A stretch of 6,393 nt of DNA from Bacteroidota bacterium (lineage in GTDB: Bacteria; Bacteroidota; Bacteroidia; Cytophagales; Cyclobacteriaceae), in NCBI GenBank assembly GCA_003242315.1, contig QGUY01000230.1:1-6393 (forward strand), written 5' to 3'. The position numbers were made by a program, and so were the translations under genes. Within the stretch, counting starts at the first letter, position 1. Each line of letters begins with the position of its first letter. Positions 1-6,258 of the stretch are shown here, piece after piece. The notes beneath the pieces were generated by a model. It was not told where the DNA came from and searched no databases. It worked only from the letters and a program-made list of their open reading frames with translations.

Positions 1-18
1 TTTGTTTCCACGTGGTTA
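1..18 (-). other. In-frame TAA inside a conserved propeller motif, with the coding frame continuing to the window edge
   Basis: Read on the minus strand, the codons after ...VIEF are TAA, CCA, CGT, GGA, AAC, AAA, giving EF*PRGNK. Propeller strands in this family usually read E-F/W-S-x-D/N-G-x-x-L-Y, and the first propeller of the same protein has EWSSDGRYLY at the matching place. A serine TCA differs from TAA by one base. I infer a nonsense mutation or a base-call error, with real coding sequence beyond the left edge. Only five codons past the stop are visible, so the inference rests on the motif. Confidence 0.55.
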
Positions 19-2445
19 GAACTCAATAACGTTTACTTGACCGTCCGGGTCGAGGTTTTTCACGCGGGGATTGGAGACGACACCCGTCGAATCGTTTAAG
101 TCGAATATCTCAATGGAGTTTGATCCGGGTGTAGCCAACGCCACGGCGAGTTTGTTGCCGGGCCCAAGTTTCATATATCCCTGGCCGGCTTCGGCGGACG
201 TCATCGAATGGTCAGAACCTGCGCCTGAGATCACCGGACTGCTAATACCATCGGGTGAGATTCGGTAAGCGCGAAAACTGTTGTTGCCGTATTCATGCGC
301 GATAAGCCATTCGCCGCTTCCGGTAATGCGTTCGGTGCTGGGCTTGAAGAGCAACACATTGTATTCCACCAGACCGCCATTGCCATTATTGAGTTTCAGG
401 TCGAAGAGTGAGTATCGGAGTTCGTAGGTACCGGTGCCATAAATCTCCTGTGTTGTGAAGATGTAATACAACGTCTCATCGCCGGGTACAGGCATGATGA
501 GAACTGACTGTGTCGCACCGGGGTCGCCACCCAATCCCGGAGGGGTCGGCGGAGCGGGGATGGGATTGCCATCCTTATCATAAATATTTAATCCATCCGT
601 GGAGAAGATCACCTGGCCATTCCGATCGCTGATGGTGGCGGTACCTTCGGGTGAGTTGACCGGACCGGTAATAGCGACGGGTGGATCCTCCGGCAATGGG
701 TTAAAGTCAATGCCAGCGTTCTGTCCGAAATACCACACGTTCGCTCGTTGATCCTGGACCTCGTATTCATTGATGTTTACACCTGCATACGCTGAACATC
801 CCGTGTTAGGATCTGTTACTACCACGTAGTAATATCCTGCTGAATCAGGCATGAGGGTAAGTCCCGTCTGGCCGTTCGACCAAACCGCGGTTTCACCACC
901 TGTTCCTCCCTGCACCGTGGCCGTCACAGAGAACTGACCGCACTGCGGAGGAGGATTGGGAGCTTTCGGAAAAGGCAGTTCGCAGCTACATGCCGTCGTA
1001 TCCTGAACGAGATCTATTTGAAGATCGAATTGTGTGATGTTGATAGTGTGCTGGACAGACTGCGTCTGTCCGTTGAGATACGCAGTCAGGGTAACCGTGA
1101 ATGCTCCGCCATCTTCGTATGCATGATTGGGACTCCATTGATTGGAGCCTGTGTTATCTCCGAAGTTCCATACGAGGCTGTCAGCCGCGGGATCTACTTC
1201 CGGGAAGAAGCTCACTGGTGAATTTGCGCATTCTCCGGACCAGGTAAAGTCGACCGAAATGTTTTGATTGCTTCGCGGCAGAAAAGAAGGGAATTGGGTC
1301 CCACCGAAATCGCCGGCGAACACCTCCGGGTTGTAATTAACTGCTGAGGCAACGGTGTCGGTATCCGACAACGCACCGAGCAGGTAGGGACCGCCAACGG
1401 TTTCCTGGTACAGGTGATAGATCACGCTGTCAGGTCCCATTTGAAGTCCGTAGCTGTTCGCTATGCTGTTGGGTTGAGGAAGTACCGACTGCAGCGTAGC
1501 TGAAGGATTTTGCGTGTCGTATTGAAGAACATCGGCCTGAATGCCGGGTTCACCCGCAATGGATATGTAAAGGTAGCGACCGTCGCTGCTCCATTCAACG
1601 TCGTAGATTGCCTGACCGGTTGTTGACGATACGGCAGTGTTCGGTATTACTTCATCGAATTCCAGTTCGCCCGTAGCCGGATCGAAGTTCATGAGGTGAA
1701 CACCGACGTTTGCAGATTGCGGCGACACGGCGATCTGTCCTGTGGTGGGATTGTAGGCGAAGTTGCCTGCGCTCATCGCAAAGCCTTCATTCTGATAGTT
1801 TGTGCTCGTGACAACACCGGTGGCATCAATGTGCGATACGGTATAATGTGCCGTACCGTTTTCATGCGTGACGAGCCAGTAATCTGTGCCATTGGCGTGA
1901 GGGATGAGGATCATCGCCTCGGAACGATTGGTAAGCGCAGGTATCGGAACGTTCGCACTTGTTACATCTCCAAGTGGGGGAGGCGTACCGGTTCCACCAT
2001 TGCCGGGCAACGACATGTCTACCGTTGTGAGGAAGATATCGCCACCCGTATTGAAGTCTGCAGTGTTGGTGAAAACGAAGTATTGATCGGGCTGACCCGG
2101 AACTGCGGCGACAACGGCAGGTTGATTTCCTGAAGGATTTCCGGAAATGCCTGTGCCATTCGGCATTGCTGCGCCGGATGCATCATAGATGGTAGTGCCG
2201 TCAGTGAGGAACAGTAAATTTCCATTGATAGGATTCGAAGCAACTGCACCGCCACCTGTTCCAAATGATGCTGCGGGATTGGCGGCTTCGGTTACAGTGT
2301 GTGTACCCCGGTTAAACCGAATACCTCTGTCGCTGCCACCAAAGTACCAGTTGAGGCTGGCGTTGTTTTGTCCCTTAATGGGAAATGCTCCAGCCAGGAG
2401 GAGTAGCAAAAGGAATGACTGAAGGTAACAGTAAGATCTCCTCAT
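16..2445 (-). CDS. Secreted beta-propeller/PKD protein, probable T9SS cargo or surface adhesin, apparently cut short by a nonsense codon
   Basis: The frame encodes 809 residues. Residues 1-26 form a signal peptide: basic start, a run of leucines (12-17), then AFPIKGQ. Residues about 31-390 look like a beta-propeller (WYFGGSDRGIRFN at 33-45; DVEWSSDGRYLY at 282-293). Residues about 398-471 are a PKD domain (WNFGD at 426-430, HAYEDGGAFTVTLT at 441-454). Residues about 472-560 resemble an Ig-like/SprB-like repeat (WSNGQT, then VVVTDPNTGC) with several cysteines. From about 568 a second propeller begins with WYFGQNAGIDFN, a close copy of the first. Such proteins in Bacteroidota are typically exported by the T9SS and act at the cell surface; adhesion or gliding is inference. 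No C-terminal sorting domain is present because the frame stops mid-propeller. The TAA stands where a serine is expected (EF*PRGNK), so the intact gene probably runs off the left edge. The ATG at 2443-2445 is chosen because the signal peptide follows it directly. A PorP/SprF gene is divergent, about 200 bases away. Confidence 0.85.
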   Translation of the reverse strand: MRRSYCYLQSFLLLLLLAGAFPIKGQNNASLNWYFGGSDRGIRFNRGTHTVTEAANPAASFGTGGGAVASNPINGNLLFLTDGTTIYDASGAAMPNGTGISGNPSGNQPAVVAAVPGQPDQYFVFTNTADFNTGGDIFLTTVDMSLPGNGGTGTPPPLGDVTSANVPIPALTNRSEAMILIPHANGTDYWLVTHENGTAHYTVSHIDATGVVTSTNYQNEGFAMSAGNFAYNPTTGQIAVSPQSANVGVHLMNFDPATGELEFDEVIPNTAVSSTTGQAIYDVEWSSDGRYLYISIAGEPGIQADVLQYDTQNPSATLQSVLPQPNSIANSYGLQMGPDSVIYHLYQETVGGPYLLGALSDTDTVASAVNYNPEVFAGDFGGTQFPSFLPRSNQNISVDFTWSGECANSPVSFFPEVDPAADSLVWNFGDNTGSNQWSPNHAYEDGGAFTVTLTAYLNGQTQSVQHTINITQFDLQIDLVQDTTACSCELPFPKAPNPPPQCGQFSVTATVQGGTGGETAVWSNGQTGLTLMPDSAGYYYVVVTDPNTGCSAYAGVNINEYEVQDQRANVWYFGQNAGIDFNPLPEDPPVAITGPVNSPEGTATISDRNGQVIFSTDGLNIYDKDGNPIPAPPTPPGLGGDPGATQSVLIMPVPGDETLYYIFTTQEIYGTGTYELRYSLFDLKLNNGNGGLVEYNVLLFKPSTERITGSGEWLIAHEYGNNSFRAYRISPDGISSPVISGAGSDHSMTSAEAGQGYMKLGPGNKLAVALATPGSNSIEIFDLNDSTGVVSNPRVKNLDPDGQVNVIEF

Positions 2446-2641
2446 CGCGATTGAATAGTCTTCACGGCTAACAACTTACACCCGGCTCTGGTGGCATTCA
2501 AACAATAAACGCCCAAGTTTCGCTAAAGTATACATTTTGCAAGAAAATAACGTTATGATGCTGAAATCGGCATGTTTCGTTTTTTTAAGTTTTAATTATA
2601 GCGTTAATTTGCTTTGATAGCGTAAACCCAATTAGGTTCGG
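2446..2641. promoter_or_regulatory. AT-rich divergent promoter spacer between the propeller/PKD gene and the PorP gene
   Basis: The half nearest the PorP gene is only about 30 percent G+C by hand count, against about 50 percent in that gene. A near-consensus -7 box for the plus strand is TTAATTTG at 2604-2611 (consensus TAnnTTTG, one mismatch); it would give a leader of about 25 bases. For the minus strand, TACTTTAG (plus positions 2523-2530) also has one mismatch. No convincing -33 TTTG was found for either. A perfect 10-base palindrome, ATAACGTTAT, lies at 2547-2556. A direct repeat ATAGCGT occurs at 2598-2604 and 2617-2623, 19 bases apart, flanking the plus-strand box. These could bind a regulator, but that is inference. 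Neither start codon has a Shine-Dalgarno sequence. Confidence 0.4.
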
Positions 2642-3706
2642 ATGGTCAGGACACTCCTGCTCTTTGTTAGCTTCATACTGGTATTTGAGGGGGTGGTAAC
2701 AGCTCAGGATCCGCAATTCTCTCAGTTCTATGCAGCGCCTTTGTATCTGAATCCGGCGATGGCGGGTTCAACGGGTCAGGCGCGTGCAGGGATCAACTAT
2801 CGCAATCAGTGGCCGGCCATCGATGCGAACTTCACAACGACTTCGGTTTATTTCGATTACTACATCGCGGACAAGCGAAGTGGTGTTGGCTTTCTCTTGA
2901 CTCAGGATCGCGAAGGACTTGTTGGATTGCGTTCGTTAAGTGTTGCGCTTCAATATTCATACGAATTGCGCATCACTAAAAATCTCGGATTCACACCTGG
3001 CTTTCAGGTTGCTTTCTACAATCGCAATGCAAACTTCCACCGCCTTACTTTTGCCGACCAATTCAACCCGGTCACCGGCAACCTGGAAAGGATGGTGACG
3101 AGCGAAGACTTCATAAATAACGATGCGGAAAAATCCTTTGTCGATCTTTCACTAGGCGGATTGTTGTTCACCAGGATTGCCTGGCTCGGTATAGCCGTTA
3201 ATCACCTTACGGAACCGAACCAGTCAATCATCGGAGAGGATGCTCCACTGCCGATGAAATTCTCTGTGCACGGTGGTCTGAAAATTCCGATGCGTCCGGG
3301 TGTGGTCGGCAGCGGCGTGTATGCGCGTCCGTCGGAGCGGAGCATCTCGCCGGCGTTTCAGTACCGCCACCAGGGGGAGTTCGACCAACTTGATCTTGGA
3401 TTGTACTTCACCTTCGAGCCGCTCGTGGTCGGCACCTGGTATCGGGGGGTTCCGTTCAAGACCGTCAACGACATCTCCAACAACGAGTCGATCGTCCTCC
3501 TGATCGGATTCACGCGGATCGGCGGCAAAGACAAGAACGGCAATCGCGATGGCCTGACGATCGGCTACAGCTTCGACTACACCATCTCCAAGCTCGGCGT
3601 TGGCGCCGGCGGCGCTCACGAGTTCAGCCTTGTCTACTCCTGGCCGATGCGCAATCCGCGTAAGCCACCGCCAGACAAGATGGTCATCCCGTGTCCGGAG
3701 TTCTGA
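2642..3706 (+). CDS. PorP/SprF family type IX secretion system outer-membrane protein
   Basis: The protein has 354 residues, usual for the family or slightly longer. Residues 1-22 are a signal peptide ending TAQ. The mature protein opens with DPQFSQFYAAPLYLNPAMAG (23-42), the hallmark start of PorP/SprF proteins, followed by RNQWP at 54-58. The body alternates hydrophobic and polar residues as in an outer-membrane beta-barrel. The C-terminus has HEFSLVYSW (326-334) and ends PCPEF, also typical, so the gene looks complete. SprF-like proteins are needed for secretion or surface attachment of a partner, usually an SprB-like adhesin encoded next to them. The divergent propeller/PKD gene is the obvious candidate partner, although known pairs are often co-directional. 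Which paralogue this is cannot be told, so no symbol is given. The ATG is the one immediately before the signal peptide. From about residue 216 the G+C content rises from about 50 to about 61 percent. Confidence 0.93.
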   Translation: MVRTLLLFVSFILVFEGVVTAQDPQFSQFYAAPLYLNPAMAGSTGQARAGINYRNQWPAIDANFTTTSVYFDYYIADKRSGVGFLLTQDREGLVGLRSLSVALQYSYELRITKNLGFTPGFQVAFYNRNANFHRLTFADQFNPVTGNLERMVTSEDFINNDAEKSFVDLSLGGLLFTRIAWLGIAVNHLTEPNQSIIGEDAPLPMKFSVHGGLKIPMRPGVVGSGVYARPSERSISPAFQYRHQGEFDQLDLGLYFTFEPLVVGTWYRGVPFKTVNDISNNESIVLLIGFTRIGGKDKNGNRDGLTIGYSFDYTISKLGVGAGGAHEFSLVYSWPMRNPRKPPPDKMVIPCPEF

Positions 3707-3835
3707 CGTCAACATCACCGCTTCGTGGGAGGTGAGGACCGTTCGTCGGTATCGTCACTAACTGGCGTTAGCCCGGCTCAAAAATTTTCTTAAAACTCCG
3801 GCCCCGACAGTAATCAAATTCCGAACTTTATCGTT

Positions 3836-3843
3836 TAATTTTG
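3836..3843 (+). promoter_or_regulatory. Candidate -7 promoter box (TAATTTTG) for the arginine leader and GNAT gene
   Basis: TAATTTTG matches the Bacteroidota -7 consensus TAnnTTTG at every defined position. The region 17-23 bases upstream contains no TTTG, so the -33 half is missing. Transcription from here would begin near 3850 and give a leader of about 300 bases before the GNAT start. Confidence 0.4.
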
Positions 3844-3962
3844 CATTAGTGTAAAACCAAAACACAAGCTTGATGCCTTTTCTTTAGTGTCAACCCAGTA
3901 AATGATTTAAAGAAATTGAAAACAGTGACCACCTCCTTCGCAGACTGTTCTGCATCCCGCTC

Positions 3963-4095
3963 CCGGACCATGCTCCGGTATCTCTCCTCTGTAGCCTGTC
4001 AGGTGTCCAGGCGACCTCGCCCGGCGCGTATCGCGCGCATTTGATAAGAACCTCACATCCACTGTGAGCAGCGTAGCGCCCAGGGCGCGCCGCTG
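3963..4095 (+). promoter_or_regulatory. Structured leader with competing hairpins before the GNAT gene
   Basis: Successive stems seen by eye are: CCGGA/TCCGG (3963-3967 with 3974-3978); GCCTG/CAGGC (3994-3998 with 4008-4012); CC-a-GGCG with CGCC-c-GG (4007-4024, competing with the previous stem); GCGCG/CGCGC (4024-4028 with 4032-4036); CTCACA/TGTGAG (4052-4057 with 4063-4068); and the strongest, CAGCG-ta-GCGCC closing onto GGCGC-gc-CGCTG (4069-4095, three-base loop). GGCGCG at 4023-4028, inside the arginine codons, can instead pair with CGCGCC at 4086-4091 and would break the strong hairpin. This is the geometry expected of an attenuator. No T-run follows 4095, so a simple intrinsic terminator is not supported; a translational or factor-dependent switch would be needed. 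Confidence 0.35.
3970..4044 (+). CDS. Putative arginine-rich leader peptide upstream of the arginine genes
   Basis: An ATG at 3970 opens a 24-codon frame ending with TGA at 4042-4044. Six of the 24 residues are arginine, and five of them sit in the last eleven (RRPRPARIARI). The arginine codons are mixed: CGG, AGG, CGA, CGC, CGT, CGC. The frame is open upstream to 3874, so GTG at 3925 (39 residues) or TTG at 3916 (42 residues, starting MKTVTTSF, eight arginines) are other possible starts; the A-rich run before 3916 favours one of these. Leader peptides of amino-acid operons carry codons for the end product near their 3' end, which is what is seen here before arginine-synthesis genes. Against it: the stretch is GC-rich, another frame over the same bases also yields several arginines, and no Shine-Dalgarno helps decide. 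No similar peptide is known to me. Confidence 0.35.
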   Translation: MLRYLSSVACQVSRRPRPARIARI

Positions 4096-4150
4096 ATATG
4101 CCCTTCGGCACTCAAATAATTCCAGATCACCTCGTAACGTTTTCTAGACA

Positions 4151-4924
4151 TTGGAAAATAAGAATATATCCGTCAGGGTCGCTACGGCCGCTGACAAACA
4201 TTATGCGGAGACCATCACCCGCGAAATGGAGCTTTCTGCGCAAGCCCGTGGTACGGGTATTGCCAAGCGAAGCCCTGAATACATCCAACGCAAGATGGAA
4301 GAAGGCAAGGCCGTCATCGCCGTAACCACCGACGGCGAGTGGGTTGGCTTCTGCTACATCGAAGCCTGGCAGCATGAAAAGTATGTGGCCAACTCAGGAC
4401 TTATTGTAGCACCCAAGTTCCGTCACACCGGCGTTGCCAAGGAAATCAAGAAGCGCATATTCGAACTTTCACGCGAACGCTATCCGGACGCCAAGATTTT
4501 CGGCCTGACCACCGGTCTCGCCGTGATGAAGATCAACTCCAATCTTGGCTACAAGCCTGTAACCTATTCTGAACTCACAACCGACGATGAGTTCTGGAAA
4601 GGCTGCCAGAGCTGCGTCAACTATGAGATACTCATGATGAAGAACAGGCAGAACTGCCTGTGCACAGCCATGCTCTACGACCCCGCTACCGCGGAAGTAC
4701 CGAAACCATCCGAGCTGCCCAAGATCAGCCGCACGGTTGTTACGAGTTCGGGAAAACTTCGCAAGAAGCGCAAGCGAGACTTCAAGGGCAACCTGCGACT
4801 GTTCGAGCGATGGATTCGCTTCAAGCAGTACGTGCTGCTTAAGTCGCGAAAGAAAAACGGACCCGGCGGAGGTAACGTCCAGGCTGAAAAGAAATTCTCG
4901 ATCTTCGGACTCTTTTCCTGGTAA
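4151..4924 (+). CDS. GNAT family N-acyltransferase of the arginine cluster (probable glutamate N-acyltransferase, first step of arginine synthesis)
   Basis: The protein has 257 residues. The acetyl-CoA-binding core is visible: beta-strand GLIVAPKF (83-90) followed by RHTGVA (91-96), matching the R/Q-x-x-G-x-A/G loop, then a helix KEIKKRIFELSRERY. A later part has GCQSC at 151-155 and CLC at 169-171, then MLYDP. The tail (about 203-234) is rich in lysine and arginine. GNAT proteins of this type precede argG and argC in Bacteroidota, where they are thought to replace ArgA/ArgJ in making N-acyl-glutamate. Some members of the phylum use succinyl rather than acetyl intermediates, so the acyl donor is open. 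The start is a TTG at 4151: a TAG lies two codons upstream in frame, and starting later would remove the conserved VRVATAAD segment. Translation would depend on the leader above. The gene is 118 bases before argG, in the same direction. Confidence 0.82.
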   Translation: MENKNISVRVATAADKHYAETITREMELSAQARGTGIAKRSPEYIQRKMEEGKAVIAVTTDGEWVGFCYIEAWQHEKYVANSGLIVAPKFRHTGVAKEIKKRIFELSRERYPDAKIFGLTTGLAVMKINSNLGYKPVTYSELTTDDEFWKGCQSCVNYEILMMKNRQNCLCTAMLYDPATAEVPKPSELPKISRTVVTSSGKLRKKRKRDFKGNLRLFERWIRFKQYVLLKSRKKNGPGGGNVQAEKKFSIFGLFSW

Positions 4925-4947
4925 TAGGGATCTCGCGCCGGAATCCT

Positions 4948-4978
4948 TTTGAGGTTTCTGTGTTGCATTCTACTTTTG
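4948..4978 (+). promoter_or_regulatory. argG: Bacteroidota-type promoter for argG (TTTG-N19-TACTTTTG)
   Basis: TTTG at 4948-4951 and TACTTTTG at 4971-4978 match the phylum's -33 and -7 consensus boxes at all defined positions, with a 19-base spacer that lies in the normal range. Transcription should start near 4983-4987, leaving a leader of about 55-60 bases before the argG ATG. It lies wholly between the GNAT stop and argG, so argG and argC probably have their own transcript. Confidence 0.65.
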
Positions 4979-4995
4979 GCTTCCCTTGCGGACCA

Positions 4996-5023
4996 AACCA
5001 GGATCTCCAGGCCACGCCTGGTT
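4996..5023 (+). promoter_or_regulatory. Two mutually exclusive hairpins in the argG leader
   Basis: CCTGG at 5017-5021 can pair with either of two copies of CCAGG. The distal choice is AACCAGG (4996-5002) with CCTGGTT (5017-5023), 7 base pairs and a 14-base loop. The proximal choice is CCAGGC (5007-5012) with GCCTGG (5016-5021), 6 base pairs and a 3-base loop. The structure lies between the predicted transcription start and the ATG at 5043, so it could affect translation or act as an early pause site. No T-run follows, so it is not an intrinsic terminator. Confidence 0.4.
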
Positions 5024-5042
5024 GTCCTCAACCTTAACGACT

Positions 5043-6236
5043 ATGAAGAAGAAAGTTGTCCTGGCGTTCAGCGGCGGACTCGACACATCGTATTGCGTTA
5101 AATACCTCTCTGAAGAAAAAGGCTACGAGGTCCACACCATCACCGTCAACACGGGTGGATTCGATGCGGCCGAACTCGAAGAGATCAGCAACCGTGCCAA
5201 GTCGCTCGGTGTCGCCTCCCACGTCAATGTCGATGAGACCCGAAACTATTATGATAGCGTTATCCGATACCTCATCTACGGCAACGTGCTGAAGAACCAA
5301 ACATATCCGCTCAGCGTAAGCGCGGAGCGGATGTCGCAGGCGCTGGCTGTTGCCCGTCATGCGAAGGCGATTGGCGCTGACGCTGTAGCTCATGGAAGTA
5401 CTGGTGCTGGTAACGACCAGGTGAGGTTCGACATGATCTTCCACATTCTGGTTCCGAACCTGGAAATCATCACGCCAATCCGCGATATGCGACTGTCGCG
5501 TGAAGAGGAGATACAATACCTCCAGTCCAAGGGAGTCGCCATGAACTTCGAAAAGGCGATGTACTCCATTAACAAAGGTATCTGGGGTACGTCAGTGGGC
5601 GGCAAAGAAACGCTCAACTCGCTGGGCATGCTTCCGGAGAGCGCCTTTCCCACGCAACTTACCCGCGACGGCAGTGAAGAGGTTGTTCTTGGATTTGAAA
5701 AGGGCGAACTGCGTACCATCAACGGCCAAGAGTTCGAACACCCTGTGGAGGCCATCCAGCATCTGCAAAAAATCGCCGGCCCCTACGCCATAGGCCGTGA
5801 TATACATGTTGGTGATACTATCATTGGCATTAAAGGGCGTGTTGGATTCGAAGCGGCTGCACCCATAATCATCATTAAAGCGCACCACGCGCTCGAAAAA
5901 CACGTCCTCACGAAATGGCAGCTGAGCTGGAAGGATCAGCTTGGGCAGTTCTACGGCAACTGGCTGCACGAAGGACAATACCTCGATCCTGTCATGCGCG
6001 ACATCGAAGCATTCCTCACAAACAGCCAGGCACACGTGACAGGCAACGTACATGTCCAGTTGTATCCGTACCGATTCCAGGTAATTGGCGTCGTATCGGA
6101 TTACGACCTGATGTCATCTAAGTTTGGCAAGTACGGCGAAATGAATTTAGGCTGGACCGGCGACGACGTCCGCGGGTTCTCCAAAATATTCGGCAACCAG
6201 ACAATGATTTACCATCAGATCGCCAGGACACAGTGA
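5043..6236 (+). CDS. argG: Argininosuccinate synthase
   Basis: This cytoplasmic enzyme joins citrulline and aspartate using ATP, giving argininosuccinate, AMP and pyrophosphate. The protein has 397 residues, normal for the short bacterial form. The ATP-binding PP-loop AFSGGLDTSY is at residues 8-17. AHGSTGAGNDQVRFD (116-130) is the aspartate/citrulline-binding signature. INKGIWGTSVGG (176-187) and GIKGRVGFEAAAPIII (262-277) match later conserved blocks, and the C-terminus reads GKYGEMNLGWTGDDVRGFSKI. All key motifs are present and the gene is intact. The ATG at 5043 is preferred over an in-frame TTG at 4986, because MKKKVVLAFSGG is the family's normal start and the 19 extra residues would be read from the hairpin leader. 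It follows the GNAT gene and precedes argC by 22 bases, suggesting co-transcription with argC. A consensus promoter lies upstream at 4948-4978. Confidence 0.97.
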   Translation: MKKKVVLAFSGGLDTSYCVKYLSEEKGYEVHTITVNTGGFDAAELEEISNRAKSLGVASHVNVDETRNYYDSVIRYLIYGNVLKNQTYPLSVSAERMSQALAVARHAKAIGADAVAHGSTGAGNDQVRFDMIFHILVPNLEIITPIRDMRLSREEEIQYLQSKGVAMNFEKAMYSINKGIWGTSVGGKETLNSLGMLPESAFPTQLTRDGSEEVVLGFEKGELRTINGQEFEHPVEAIQHLQKIAGPYAIGRDIHVGDTIIGIKGRVGFEAAAPIIIIKAHHALEKHVLTKWQLSWKDQLGQFYGNWLHEGQYLDPVMRDIEAFLTNSQAHVTGNVHVQLYPYRFQVIGVVSDYDLMSSKFGKYGEMNLGWTGDDVRGFSKIFGNQTMIYHQIARTQ

Positions 6237-6258
6237 GAGTACTGATTACCATCACACC

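Larger units (their letters stand above)
3707..4150. other. Gene-poor interval between the PorP gene and the arginine genes
   Basis: Three zones can be seen. From 3707 to about 3835 there is little: a small hairpin CTAAC-TGGC-GTTAG (3758-3771) lies after the PorP stop, but no T-run follows directly, so it is at best a weak terminator. From 3836 to about 3924 the sequence is AT-rich and contains a promoter-like box. From about 3925 to 4100 it is GC-rich (about 60-63 percent) with serial hairpins and an arginine-rich short frame. A minus-strand frame across 3890-4111 also exists but looks like low-complexity shadow coding. Confidence 0.6.

Noticed and set aside
1696..2133. 145-codon plus-strand open frame
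   Set aside because: It lies antisense to the well-supported propeller/PKD gene, has no recognisable motif, and its cysteine/arginine-rich composition is typical of a shadow frame.
3224..3718. 164-codon minus-strand open frame
   Set aside because: It is antisense to the PorP gene. Its length is explained by the high G+C of that stretch, which removes stop codons, and it shows no family features.
3758..3790. Intrinsic terminator after the PorP gene
   Set aside because: The stem is only 5 base pairs and is not directly followed by a T-run; the TTTT further down is separated by about 14 bases.
4052..4095. tRNA or other known structured RNA in the GC-rich leader
   Set aside because: The hairpins do not form a cloverleaf, there is no T-loop sequence GGTTCRA, and I recognise no riboswitch core.
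3890..4111. 73-codon minus-strand open frame in the gene-poor interval
   Set aside because: It has no signal peptide, domain or helpful context, and the arginine/serine-rich composition reflects local GC richness. It cannot be fully excluded.
4675..5031. 118-codon minus-strand open frame over the GNAT end and the argG promoter
   Set aside because: It mirrors the GNAT coding sequence and the spacer, has no motif, and runs through a good plus-strand promoter.
4986..5042. N-terminal extension of argG from a TTG at 4986
   Set aside because: The 19 extra residues are not part of any ArgG start, and they would be encoded by the hairpin leader just at the predicted transcription start.
5034..5516. 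160-codon minus-strand open frame, and another at 5592-6053
   Set aside because: Both are antisense to intact argG with all its motifs; no independent support.
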